A stretch of 64,000 nucleotides of DNA from contig NC_068978.1 of the NCBI RefSeq assembly GCF_016808095.1, positions 24,687,306 through 24,751,305 of the forward strand, written 5' to 3'. The notes under the pieces were generated by a model. The model was not told where the DNA came from. It saw only the letters and a list, made by a program, of their open reading frames with translations, and ran no database searches. The stretch is from Vigna angularis. Its lineage: Eukaryota > Streptophyta > Magnoliopsida > Fabales > Fabaceae. The position numbers and the translations under genes are program-made. Each line of letters begins with the position of its first letter. Position 1 is the stretch's first letter. Positions 1 through 10,372 of the stretch are shown in pieces.

Positions 1-379
1 TTATTAATATAATTATATTGTTATGAGTCTAAAATTACATACAGAAATTATATTGTTATGAGTCTACAAATACACACATGAGTCTACACACATTCACAGC
101 TCAGCACAATAGTTAATGAAATGTGAGTTTTGTGTAGAAAAACACAAAAATGGCCAGTGTTCTACTACTGATTTTGCATGAGAGAAAGAATTACACTACA
201 TGAATAACAATAGAAGGTCAAATAACTATTCCAACAACTAGAGATTAAATTAAAATCAATATCAATATCAAAGTTGGAGGCAAGTTGATTGTTCAACCAA
301 TAAGTAATCTGCACAAACAAACTTCCTAGTACATTAACCTCAACAACCAAATAGAATATAAAAAATTGAGGATGCATTG
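1..379. other. AT-rich flank, no gene seen
   Basis: No coding sequence recognised. It is AT-rich and runs into the Ty3/gypsy gag relic that starts near 380, so it may be decayed upstream sequence of that element. Confidence 0.3.
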
Positions 380-655
380 ACACAATTCATCCAAGTTTCA
401 ATTTCTAATAAAAAGAACCACTAAAGCTTCACTTAGGAACTTGGAAGTGCAAGTTGGACAACTAACACTACTGATAGCACAACAGTAGGAAGATAATCTC
501 ACTACAAATAATGATCAATCCAAAGGAGAAATGCAAAGTCATCATAACTAGACAAGGAACTATCATAGGTAACATAGTTGGTGATGACTTGAGTGATAAG
601 AGAAAGAATGAGGAAACAAAAAAAGGAGGAGTTGAAAAAGAAAAAGAGTGAATCT
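380..655 (+). pseudogene. Ty3/gypsy gag C-terminal relic (left part)
   Basis: Conceptual reading on the plus strand gives pieces typical of the end of plant Ty3/gypsy Gag: LRNLEVQVGQL (about 428-470), followed after a frameshift by NPKEKCKVIITRQG (about 516-557) and a charged KE-rich tail. In intact relatives these correspond to the 'RNLEVQ(I/V)GQLA' segment and the 'NPREECKA' segment before the protease. Stops and frameshifts interrupt the reading, so it is non-functional. The relic stops exactly where a solo LTR begins (656) and resumes after it (3636), so the LTR landed inside this older element. The family call comes from remembered motifs, not a search. Confidence 0.6.
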
Positions 656-1372
656 TGTTGATAGGGGAAGCTTAACCTATTTATATCTTAGTTTTTTATG
701 ATGAACAATTAAATGATTATTAATGGTTTCTTGCGCAACAAATGGCATAAAAAATGTGTTATCCTTATCATGTTTGTGCTATATACTTAATTCCATAAAT
801 GTTGAATGAATCAAACTTAAAACAGATTAATAATCTCATTTTTTGTATAAATAATCGATTTCATAAGTTTGATAATCGATTAAAACAAAGAGCATAGTCT
901 AATCCATTACATAAATAGCCTAATCTCTTAAGGCTGTTAAATGAATTTATAATAGGCTTAAGTGTTTAAATAATTCATTACACACATAGGATAATCTGTT
1001 AAAACATTGAAAAAACATAACTAATTATGCAATTAACATAATCGATTATACTACGACAGGATTTGAAAATCCTATATATGTGTCTTGAAACCGGTTTCCA
1101 TAACGTTACAATTTTCAAATATTAACATTCTTGTGGAGCTTTGATTACACGTGGTCTCAAGAAACATTCTTGGAGGATATAAGCTTCATTGGTTGATTAC
1201 ACATCAAGATTCATTCAAGACTTTGTGCTAAAGTGGTTCTGATTTAATCTGAACTTGGAGACTGTTTATTAAAGATCAGGTTTATTCAAAAAATTTGTAT
1301 TGTGTACCTGTATGGGTTTGCCAAAGGTTAAGAGCTGGGATTTCTCTTTGTATTTGTAAGAGATTGATGTTG

Positions 1373-3295
1373 CACTAGTAAAAAATTGATTTATTACCAC
1401 GCACATTATGGACCAGTTCACCAGAACCCGCAACATAATATTGTGCGGTGGCATTTTTGAAATTATATCGACAATAAAGGCCTCGGTTGCAACAGACCCA
1501 CGGCAGTATATGCCTTTCGGCCTCGGTTCTGAGGGGAACCGTGACCTATTGTCCCTGCAAAATTCTGACATTCCCTCCAAGGCAATCCAGAAATAAATTT
1601 GGAGGGCAATAGGCCTTGGTTCTGAGGGGAACCGCGACCTATTGTCCTTGCAAAATTCTGACCTTTCCGCCAAGTCAGTCCTCAGGCCTGAAATAAATTT
1701 GGAGTCAGACCGTCAGGGAATATGCCTCGATTCTGGGGGGAACCGCGACCTATTGTCCCTGTAAAATTTTGACATTCCCCCCAAGGCAGTCCTGAAATTA
1801 ATTTGTAGGGGAATAAGCCTCGGTTCAGAGGGGAACCACGACCTATTCTTTGATCTGAACAAATTTTAAATATTTAAGAGAATATGTCTCGGTTAGGCGG
1901 GGAACCATGGCATAAAGGTTGAAAAAAGTTTCAAAATTTCCATTTCAGACCAATTTAAAATTTTTTTTTAGGAGAATAGGCCTCGGTTAAGTTGGGAACC
2001 GAGGCCGTATCCCTTCTATTACCCCGATTTTCTAATGAACCGAGGTAGTAACATTTGATTAGGTTAAAAAAATATTACAGAGAGTGAACAGTTTCTTCTT
2101 CCTCGAACTCTCTGAAACTGTTCAAACTCTCTAAAAAGCTCTCCTCCGTCACGCCCATTCTCGTCGTTTGCATTGCATTCTCACCGATCAACCTTGATTT
2201 TGATTGTCGTCGTTGCCTTCGTGATCATTTTGGAAGCATTTACACCGATCAAAATCAGTTTTGAAGCATTATTGTGTCGTCGCCGTGGTTTGTTCATTTT
2301 TTCTTCGCGATTTTGGATTGTTTAGATAAGTTTTTTGATTATTTTCTTGTGTTTTTTATTATTTTGGATGATAAGACTTACATTTTGTTGTATTTGTGTG
2401 TAGGTATTGTGATTTTGCTGTGTTCCAAGACTTGGGTAGTCGTATCTTCTCGTTGTTGGCTCCTTTTTCACGCTTTCAGGTTCTAATTATTGTGTTTATT
2501 AAACTTTTTTTGTAAATTTTTAATTTTTTGTATGTTGAATATATGTAATTATGTGTGATTGAATGTTTGAATTGATCATTTGAATGCTTATTAATTGTAT
2601 GATTGTATGACTGAATTGATTGTATGATTGAATTGATTTAATATGTAAAATTGTATAATTGTAATTTTGTAATATTTAGGAATGTATCGAAATTGGATTA
2701 ATTTACCACGCATTAGTGTTGAGTACGAGAGAGGGGTAGAGGAATTTATACAATTTGCACAACGTAATGGGGGTACAAGTGATGATGAAATGAAGTTTAG
2801 ATGTCCTTGTGTAAACTGTTTGAATGCGAGAAAGTTGAACGCAACCCAAATTAGAGAACATCTTATCTGTGATGGTTTCCTAAGATACTATACAACATGG
2901 ATATGACACGACGAAGAAACACACTTTCCGACTGACTCCCAAATTGAAAATGTTATTGATTCCACAATGGAAGAAGATCTACCGGATGAAGACAAATTAG
3001 AGGACAAATTACACGAATGTTTTTTTTAAAAAAACAGGGTTTTGGCCGTAGTTCAAGCAGGAACCGCTGTCATATCCCCAGGTTATTATTACCTAGGTTG
3101 CCTCGCCCCCTTTTTTTCTCTTCTTTACTACTTCGGTTTCTAAAGAACCGAGGTAGTAGGCTTCAAGATATTACCGCGGTTGGAACCGCGGCCTAAAGTG
3201 CTAGACCTTTTTACCTCGCCTGTATATGTCGCGGTTCTAAAACTGAAGTGTATATTCAAAAAGAACCGATGTCGTTTCTCTTCGCTGCACTAGTG
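1373..3295 (+). mobile_element. CACTA (En/Spm-like) DNA transposon 1, non-autonomous
   Basis: The ends are CACTAGTAAAAAATTG on the left and GCACTAGTG on the right, flanked by the 3-bp target duplication TTG (1370-1372 and 3296-3298), as expected of CACTA elements. Subterminal regions hold many copies of a CCTCGGTTC / GGGAACCG motif in both orientations (about 1490-2050 and 3040-3280), the usual transposase-binding array. Inside is a fragment of a TNP2-type transposase gene with a stop codon; the catalytic core is missing. At 1923 bp it is a deletion derivative needing transposase in trans. The related LTR at 32014 gives the uninterrupted version of the target site. Confidence 0.9.
2682..3029 (+). 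pseudogene. TNP2-like CACTA transposase, N-terminal fragment (transposase-associated domain)
   Basis: The frame opens at ATG 2682 (MYRNWINLPR) and reads 74 residues to a TGA at 2904-2906. The same frame continues past the stop with recognisable family sequence (MEEDLPDED). MYRNWI near the start, the FRCPCVNC cysteine cluster and HLICDGF...Y..W are the signature of the plant transposase-associated domain found at the N-terminus of TNP2/En-Spm transposases. The catalytic transposase domain is absent. Upstream (about 2070-2500) looks like a 5' untranslated region with an intron. It sits wholly within CACTA element 1 and is surely inactive. Confidence 0.8.
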
Positions 3296-3635
3296 TTGTT
3301 CATCTCTTGTGTTGCTATATTAATTTTGAGTGGTGAGAGGAGTGCATTGAGAGGGTTGTCTCTGTATTCTTGAATACTCAATCATTATAGTGGAATCCCT
3401 TCAACTAAGGTTGTTGAGGGACGACTAGATGTAAGCTTGTGATACCTGAACCAATATATATATATATATTTTTTTGTGCTTGATCTTTCTCTACTCTTTC
3501 TTGTTGATTCATTACTATTTGTTTCTTGATTTCAAGAACCCAATAACTCTTAAAGATTTCAAAAAGATCACTTATGAGAGTTAATCCTATTCATCCCCCT
3601 CTTGGCTTGAGATATAAGGTCTTTCTTTTCTTACA

Positions 3636-4040
3636 AATTTGAGTATGAAAAATCAAGAGAAGAGAAGAGAAAAAGGGTAACAATGATCGTGAAAAATTGA
3701 TAGAAGAAAAAGAAGTAGAGTATGAGCAAAAATGTGAGAGAAAGAAAGGAAAATGTTATGTAGAAAAACAAAAAGAGAGACAAAAAGAAAGAGTGCGAGA
3801 AGAGAGATTGAGTGAAAAAGAAAAAGAGAGAATGAGAGATTATAAGAGAATACAAAGAGATGGAGAGTTAAGAAAAAGAAATCATTCACAAATGTATAGA
3901 AACCAATTGGTGTTGAACTGGTAAATATGCTAATTCATGGTTTGAGAAGGGATTTTTTTAGGCCATAATATTTCAAAACAAGGAATTAAAGTTGACCCCA
4001 CAAAAATTTATGATAGTTTCGAAATTAATGAAAATAAACA
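3636..4040 (+). pseudogene. Ty3/gypsy relic (right part): KE-rich gag tail and RT/RNase H junction
   Basis: This continues the relic broken by the solo LTR. A Lys/Glu/Arg-rich open stretch (about 3697-3924) matches the charged linker after gag. A short reading near 3945-4035 contains EGIFLGHNISKQGIKVDP, the motif near the end of gypsy reverse transcriptase ('EGIVLGH.ISxxGIEVD'). Gag and late RT lie within 400 bp of each other, so most of protease and RT has been deleted. No intact frame remains. Confidence 0.55.
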
Positions 4041-4217
4041 ATGAAATCAAATAAACCCAATAACATTATTTCAAAAGTTTTTAGCATAAAAACTTTAAAT
4101 AAGCTCAAGTCTTTCCCATCCTCTCGCGTCTATATCATGCATTTGGAGCATCTGCAACATGCTCTCCTCCCTTATAACCAAAGGTCATACAATCATCACA
4201 AAAACACAAACAAGTAT

Positions 4218-5841
4218 CACTAGTAAAAAATGGGGTTTTTAACGCGCTATATACGCCTCGGTTTTATTGAAACGGAAGCGTATAAAAACACAGTGGCAAT
4301 TTCGTAGTTTTAGGAAAAGTATATGCCTCAGTTGTCCAGAACCCGATGTCTAAAGCGGCTATTACCTCGGTTCTGAGAACACTCGAGGCAGAAAACCTCA
4401 GACATTTAATAGTGCGGTGGCAATTTCGTAATTTTAAGGAAAATATATGCCTCGGTTGTCCAACAACCGATGGCTAATGGTGCTAGTGCCTCGGTTCTAA
4501 GAACACCCGAGTTGATAAGCTGATATTTCTGCACACCTTTCAAAATTTTGCACTCCTAAACCCTAAACATTTATTTCCTAAACCACTAAGCCACAAACGT
4601 ATCCCATTTTCTCTGCATTTTTGCCACTGCCAAGGCGGTCCTCTCCACGGCAGCATCGGCGGTCGCCACTGCAATGGTCATCCGTTCGGTAGCCAGTGAG
4701 ATCCTTCTGCTGGAGTTCATGTCATCACCACTGCAATTGTCCTCCTTCGTTTGGTGCTGCCCTTGACTGCGGCGTTTATCTCCAAGCCGGTCTAGATCGA
4801 CGAGCCCTCAGTCGTCGCCGCGGCGGCGTTTGAGCGAGGGGATGGAACAAAACGTCGGCGTGAAATACGTGGTGAGGAGCGGATGCGGGTGGTTGGTAAT
4901 CTGCGTCAAGGGAGGAGGGCGAATTCGTTGGAGGCATAAGCTGGGAGGCTTGGGCTGTTGAATGGGAGGAGGCGTTGAGATGCGGTCGTGCGCAGGGTCT
5001 GCTAGGCCTGCGGCTGTTGTGGGTTTGGGTTCTAAGGTTGGGTTTGTGGCTGGGGTTGGGTTGGGGGCTATGACGGTGGCGGTGGGTGAGGGTGAGGATG
5101 ATCAAAGGTGGGTTTTTTAATGATGGGTTTGGAGATCTTTTGAGAAAGCTTGTTGAGGTGCCTGAGATATTGATCCCTGGTGTTGGTGGTGGTGTTGCTA
5201 GCAGAGCTTGTGGTAGGAGGGACGCGTTGCAGGAGCAAAAAAAGGGGAAGAAAATGTTTCGCGAGCAGGAGGAGTGTGGGAGGACGAAAAGGATCAGCAC
5301 CATGGATCGCCACCACTAGGATCGTCACCACCAGATCCCCATCCCCAATTTTATTACTTTCTGCATTGGGGTTCTATCAAATTGGGTTTCTGAAATTGGG
5401 AAATCTTGGGTCTTTGTTTTGATCTCGGGTTGGGATTTTCCGGTTGCTTATTGTTCCAAGTTTCCAACATTAATTGAAAAACACTTTGACTTGCATTATT
5501 CTGTTTTAGGTTCCTCTGCCTTCATAGCCACTCCTCACATTGAAGGTTTACACATGGCTTCCACTACACCACATGACCAACCGCAATGGGAATTCTCTTG
5601 TGACATGAAAATGGATTTTGGATCTGAAGAACACGCTTTCATTGTGTATGATGCCTTAGTAGTTGATAAAGAGTTGCAACCTGATAAAGTAAAATGAGGC
5701 ATGATCCTATCTCGTTTTATCTCGGTTCGTGACCGAGACATAAAACCTACCCCTTTTTACCTCGTCTGTATATGCCTCGGTTGCAGAACCAATGCCTAGA
5801 AGCAAAATTAACTGGTGTATGTTCCCCTTACTGTACTAGTG
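4218..5841 (+). mobile_element. CACTA DNA transposon 2, non-autonomous, carrying host-gene sequence
   Basis: The left end is CACTAGTAAAAAATGGGG and the right end is TGTACTAGTG (reverse complement CACTAGTACA), flanked by the 3-bp duplication TAT (4215-4217 and 5842-5844). Subterminal CCTCGGTT repeats (about 4250-4520 and 5705-5800) match those of element 1, so they are one family. No transposase sequence is visible. The GC-rich interior (about 4620-5340) and the following Pcc1-like piece look like captured host DNA, as in other plant CACTA transduplications. Size is 1624 bp. Confidence 0.88.
5419..5710 (+). pseudogene. Captured 5' fragment of a Pcc1-like (EKC/KEOPS subunit) gene
   Basis: From ATG 5554 (MASTTPHDQPQWEF) the frame runs 48 codons to a TGA at 5695-5697. 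The segment SCDMKMDFGSEEHAFIVYDA followed by LVVDKELQPDKVK matches, from memory, the first half of the plant Pcc1/CTAG domain. Pcc1 is the small dimerisation subunit of the KEOPS complex, which makes the t6A modification of tRNA. Upstream, TTCTGTTTTAG (ending about 5509) resembles an intron acceptor within the 5' leader, so genomic DNA including an intron was copied. The second half of the domain is missing and CACTA subterminal repeats start right after it. It is a transposon-borne fragment, not a working gene; a chimeric transcript is possible. The frame also extends upstream of the ATG to 5419. Confidence 0.65.
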
Positions 5842-6537
5842 TATGGGGTAAGCTACCGTTAAAAAAACCACTAACACCATAATATATGATGGCAAATAAA
5901 CACCCTATAATAACAAAACATTCATCCACATCATTATTCTTATTAACATCATCATTACCAATACCATAATCGTCCTCAACATCATCATCATCAATATCGT
6001 GATCATCATCATCGTTATCATCCTCATCAACATGAACCTCAACATGAAGAACATTGGTCTATCTCCTATACCCAACCTCGCAACAAAAGGACATGTTTCC
6101 CTACTGCTCAAGGATTTAGGAGTAAAAACGTTGGTGCATCACACACTAGGCATTATACTCAATAAATGAGTTGGAGTACAAGAAAAACATCATTCCCCTC
6201 TTCCCGCATCGCACGGTCGAAAATGGTGCAACACTCAAACCCCACCCTATTCTTTATTGCACGAATGAAGAGAGTCAATTTCCTGCATTGCACAGTCAAA
6301 AGAACACACCTTAGAATTTACTAGGTACAACAAGTATACACGTCCATCACCTCAACATGTTCGTTCGTCAACAACATAACTTGGTACATAACACTTACCC
6401 TAGCATGCTTCACTATCAACCAAGAGTCATCCGTAACCCGAACATGGTAACCATCCTATTGTCCTCGTGAAACATCTCATCTTACAGTCCATCACACTAA
6501 CATTCGCGTCCATCTTTTGTCACAATTCAATCACATT
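5842..6537. other. Intergenic, with an imperfect CAT/ATC trinucleotide-rich tract
   Basis: About 5930-6040 is rich in CATCATCATC-type repeats. The apparent minus-strand frame through it (a run of Met and Ile) is a by-product of this repeat. Nothing recognisable in the rest. Confidence 0.4.
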
Positions 6538-7560
6538 AATGCAAGGGGAAACAATTATAGATGTTTAGAAGTGTTTCACGCACATAGTGAATCATCTCAT
6601 TGGGTTAGGTAAGTCCTTTGAAAATGATGAAATAAATATCTAAATTCTTAAATCTTTGGACAGGTCATGGCAACCAAAAGTGACTGCAATCAGTGAGTCA
6701 CAAAATCTCAACACTATGTCAATGGCTACGTTGTTTGGTAAGTTGAGAGAACATGAATTGAACCTTGAACGATTGAACGAGGATGAAGAAAGAGGAAAGA
6801 AAAAGACTTTGGAATTCAAAGCAAATTTTGATAAAAGTCTTAAAGAAGAAGACGAATATGAAGAAAATGAAGAAGTGAGTCTCTTTGTTAAGAAATTTAA
6901 TAAGTTCATGAAGTTCAAAGGAAAAAGAAGATTCAAAGGCAAAAGGAAGAAAAACAAGGAACCTTCGCTAAATTATCATTATTATGACAACGATGAAAAG
7001 TGACACATGAAGGTAGATTGTCCAAATCCAAAGAAACGTGAAGAAAGAGGCCAAAAAAGTGCTTCAAGAAGAAGAAGGAATATATTGTTTGGGAAGAATA
7101 CAATGATTCCACAACAAGCTCAAGCGACTCTAAGCAGCAAGCCAATATATGTTTGATGGTTGATGATGACATCTCTGAAAATCAAGTAAGTATCTCTAGC
7201 GATTCTGAAAATTCAAATTATAGTGGGAGTTAATTGCTTGACACATATAAGGAATTATTATTTGAATGAGAGAAATTAGATAATGCTCATAAGAAATTAA
7301 AAAAGGAATTTAAAGAATTAAAATCAAATTATGAAAATATTCTTGAAGAAAATAAAGACTTGAAAAATAAAATATTATATAATGAGAAATGTAAATATAC
7401 CAAAAGTGAAGAATGTATTTTTTGTTTAACTAAAAAGATGTCTCTAAATAAAACAACCAACGCTGAATGTAGCAATTATTAAAAAAAAAGGCTGTTAAAC
7501 ATGTTCCAAAAAATAATTATAATTACTATGATTATAATTATAGCAATAAAATTAAAAATA
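6538..7560 (+). pseudogene. Degenerate Sirevirus-like gag (third copy of the gag-only family)
   Basis: This is collinear with the intact gag at 55286-56941 but heavily decayed. It starts at the AAGGGGAAACAAT segment. The best open part is 6656-7003, containing SWQPKVTAISESQNLNTM and LFGKLREHEL. The first zinc knuckle (about 6985-7025) has lost its cysteines and a TGA falls there. The Asp/Ser-rich acidic segment, one coiled-coil repeat (EENKDLKN) and the tail with KKAVKHVP-like sequence follow. The region before the gag-core middle and the C-terminal second knuckle are gone. No LTR of its own borders it; the adjacent LTR at 7585 is in the opposite orientation and of another kind. Confidence 0.75.
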
Positions 7561-7584
7561 TTCCTTTATAATTGTCATGATTAT

Positions 7585-9345
7585 TGTTAAAATAGAATGA
7601 CTTAGTTTCTCACACCAAGAGGGGGGTGAATTGGTGAAGTGTAAAAATATAAGCTTTCAAAATGTATTTCACAAAAGGCTTAAATGTTTACTTCGTCCTC
7701 ATGTTAAGAGGTGAATTTCTGTTTAGTACCCGATTTTAAAAATGAAGACATTGGGTCCCTATGTTATGAAAAATGTATGAATAAAGTTATGTTCGTTAAG
7801 TTGATAGCAACAGTGTTAAGTCCATGTTGATGCTGATGTTCTGCTGTCCAACTTTTCTTCTCTTGTCCAACTTTTCTTCTCTCTTGTTCAGCTTTTTCTT
7901 TGATGATTTGTTGAACTTGTTTTTTCTTTGTGGACCTTATTCATATATTTTTCATAATATAGGGACCCAATGTTTTCATTTTTTAAACCGGGTACTAAAC
8001 AAAAATTCGCCTCTTAACATGTGGACGAAGTAAGCATTTAAGTCTTCACAAAATAAGATGCTTTTACACTTTTCTTGAATCACAAGTTAAAAGACATGTA
8101 ATGCAGCAGTAAACTTAATTGAATATACTGACAACTTAATTGACTTAATAAAAGAATGTAAGGATTAGTGAATTCAAACGCTGATTTTTATACTAGTTCG
8201 GCCAACCTGCTACAATCAGTGTCCTTCCAACCACGGGAAGCAAATGCACTATAAAGATCAAGGTTTTTACATCAAGGTTTTTACATAGACCTCACATCAA
8301 AAGTGTAGAACACCTCTCTAACCCTCTAATATAAATATAGGCAACAAACAAACAAGATCAGCAGCAAGAACACCCTCTTCTACTGTCTATCCCTTTTAGG
8401 CACCCTCAAAGTCAAGAACATTGTAAATCTTCAAAGATTGCAAATCTTGATTGCGCAGAATACACCCAATTGTGCAGATTGATCAGACGTTCAAACCAAC
8501 AAGCCTTGCTCTCAAGTCTTTGATCACCACGGTCAATCTTGGTTCTTGGAGCTTTTCCTTTCTCTGTAAGATCACACATCGTTATGTAAAAGATATGAAA
8601 GTGTCAAATGCACAAAAGTTCTTAAAGAATTCAAATCAGCTTCAATTAATAGTAATACACACATTAGACGCACTTTAATCGATTTAGCTACTAATGTAGT
8701 CGAATACATCTTGCAGTTATAACACACTAACATTAGTCAAGCTCATTAATTGAATGCACATTTAATACAGTTGACTCACAATAAATGCTTGGTCAATATA
8801 TTTAAAAATATGACCGTTAAAACATTTATGTCAAGCATTCAACCAGTTTTCAAAATAACAACCAACTTAGTCGAATACAAATTGCATGCAGTCGATTAAG
8901 AAAAATCACTTAGCACATTTTTGAAAATTTTTCTCTTCAAAATAAAGCACATGACAATTGATAAAAGTTTGTGCAAACACACGAGTTTTAATCGATTCAC
9001 CCCATAATGTAATCGACTTAAAATTGTTGTTTTGGTACACATTAAAGTTCAACCAAAGTGCTTGTGGTTTTCCATTTCCAAAAACTTATGTCATGCATAC
9101 ACATACAAAATCACATATTAAACACAATGATATGCAATGACCAACACAATCATGTTCGCAAATATGCTTATACAAATTTATCAAAGTAAGAAAAAACATA
9201 TAACATGTAAGCACAGAACATGTAACACAAAATACTCATGTGTTATTTATTATGTGTTGTCATCATCAAAAACACAGATATCACTGAGATTGTGGGCTAA
9301 ACAGTGCTCCCCTATCAACAATCTCAACAATCTCCCCCTTTTTTG
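7585..9345 (-). mobile_element. LTR (minus orientation) with adjacent polypurine tract, element otherwise lost
   Basis: Read on the minus strand, the LTR starts TGTTGAGATTGTTGATAGGG at 9329 and ends at about 7585 with TTTTAACA. Just upstream on that strand (9330-9345) is AAAAAAGGGGGAGAT, a polypurine tract of the type that precedes a 3' LTR, so this is a 3' LTR whose internal region is truncated soon after about 9370. Without the nested MITE the LTR is about 1.37 kb. Its 3' end carries the CACCAAGAGGGGGGTGAATT stretch common at the ends of legume copia LTRs. It also contains TAATCGATT-like motifs (about 8680, 8990). Confidence 0.6.
7677..8044. mobile_element. Mutator-type MITE inside the LTR
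   Basis: A 368-bp element with terminal inverted repeats. The left end GGCTTAAATGTTTACTTCGT pairs with the right end, whose reverse complement is GACTTAAATGCTTACTTCGT; similarity extends about 85 bp inward. It is flanked by a perfect 9-bp target duplication TTCACAAAA (7668-7676 and 8045-8053), the mark of Mutator-superfamily insertion. No coding capacity; it would be moved by a MULE transposase elsewhere. Confidence 0.88.
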
Positions 9346-9379
9346 ATGATGGACAACCATGATCAAATCCTAGGGAGAA

Positions 9380-9945
9380 GAGTTTAAGAAAAACATAGAT
9401 TTTTAATTATATTTTTGGCATAGGGGAAAAATGGTCTTTTTACCTTTATTAATTGATGCGTAAATTAATTTAGGGGGTGTGATAAGTAAAAGTATACAAT
9501 TGAAATAATCTGAAACTTTAAATATTATGTGAATTTTTTGGAAGAATTAGTTGTTGATATTTTAAAAAGTAGTTGAGAGAAAATAAAAGATGTGATCTTG
9601 GTGGGTTTTAGAGATTAAGAGAGAAATTTTGTTAAAAACAAAAATATAGAGATAGAGTGGAAAAGATAAAAAGGAGAAGAGAAAAAAAGGTCAGCATATT
9701 TTACACCCTAACTATAAAACGTGAAAGAGAGAAAAGAGAAAGGTAAGGAGAGAAACTAAGAAAGAAGAAAAGGAGTTGTAGAAAACATTAGTGCAAAGGG
9801 AGATTGGTGGTGTTTTGTAATCGTAGATAGAGCCCTATGATTGGCGAAGCTATGAGGAAGGTTACTTTGTTTGTTGTATATGGTATGTTGTATGTTTTCT
9901 TGATTATCTAAGCAGGTAATGTTGTTTTAATTATTGAATATGTGT
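9380..9945. other. Intergenic, purine-rich tract
   Basis: About 9580-9800 is dominated by A and G (GAGAGAAAAGAGAAAGG-like). No gene recognised. It may be leader sequence of an LTR element. Confidence 0.3.
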
Positions 9946-10372
9946 GAGCAAGCATATCTAACGGTAGGATATCAAAAAACACTTTGTTGTTCTGAGCAAA
10001 TACTAAATGACATTAAATGCTCAATGTTCAAAAGCATTAAAAGTGATAAGAAAAGTCATATTTGTGCATGCACAATTTACTCTAATTTTGCAGATAAGTT
10101 ATTCTACACGCATCCATAGCGCTATAGATCAAATACCAAAATATGGACGTTAGAGACAGAAGATAATCACAAAATGTTCCTTTCTTGAAGTAAAGTTTAA
10201 AAATGATCGTACAACTTTCTTCAAGAAAAAGAGTGAAAAATCATGCATGCTCTGACAAAGTTGACTTACACAACGGTTGGTATGAAAAGAAGAAAGAGAA
10301 AACACAAGTATCAAGGCTACAAACATCAAACTTAGTTTAACAGAGAAATATTCACAAAGACTATAGATAGAA
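9946..10372 (+). repeat. Possible left part of a copia-type LTR split by CACTA element 3
   Basis: The text on both sides of the CACTA element (9946-10372 and 14343-15195) reads as one plus-strand repeat: the right part has typical copia LTR features, including tandem repeats and a CTTCTAGTGTTTTTC end. The exact left border is unknown. Confidence 0.35.

Larger units (their letters stand above)
656..3635 (+). mobile_element. Solo LTR (family A), interrupted by a CACTA element
   Basis: The LTR begins TGTTGATAGGGG and ends TCTTTTCTTACA. Without the CACTA insertion and its duplicated TTG it is about 1054 bp (656-1372 plus 3299-3635). A second copy of the same LTR lies at 32014-33221; the two share segments such as the CCTATATAT stretch and the GTGGAGCTTTGATTA stretch. 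Flanking pentamers are AATCT and AATTT, an imperfect target duplication. There is no primer-binding site or polypurine tract beside it, and gypsy coding relics sit on both sides, so it is read as a solo LTR left by recombination. Confidence 0.65.

Noticed and set aside
3631..3889. Phe/Leu-rich minus-strand frames
   Set aside because: They are the antisense of the purine-rich KE-coding gypsy relic.
4776..5303. A 175-codon minus-strand frame rich in Pro, Ser and His
   Set aside because: It is antisense to GC-rich passenger DNA in CACTA 2, low in complexity and without a domain.
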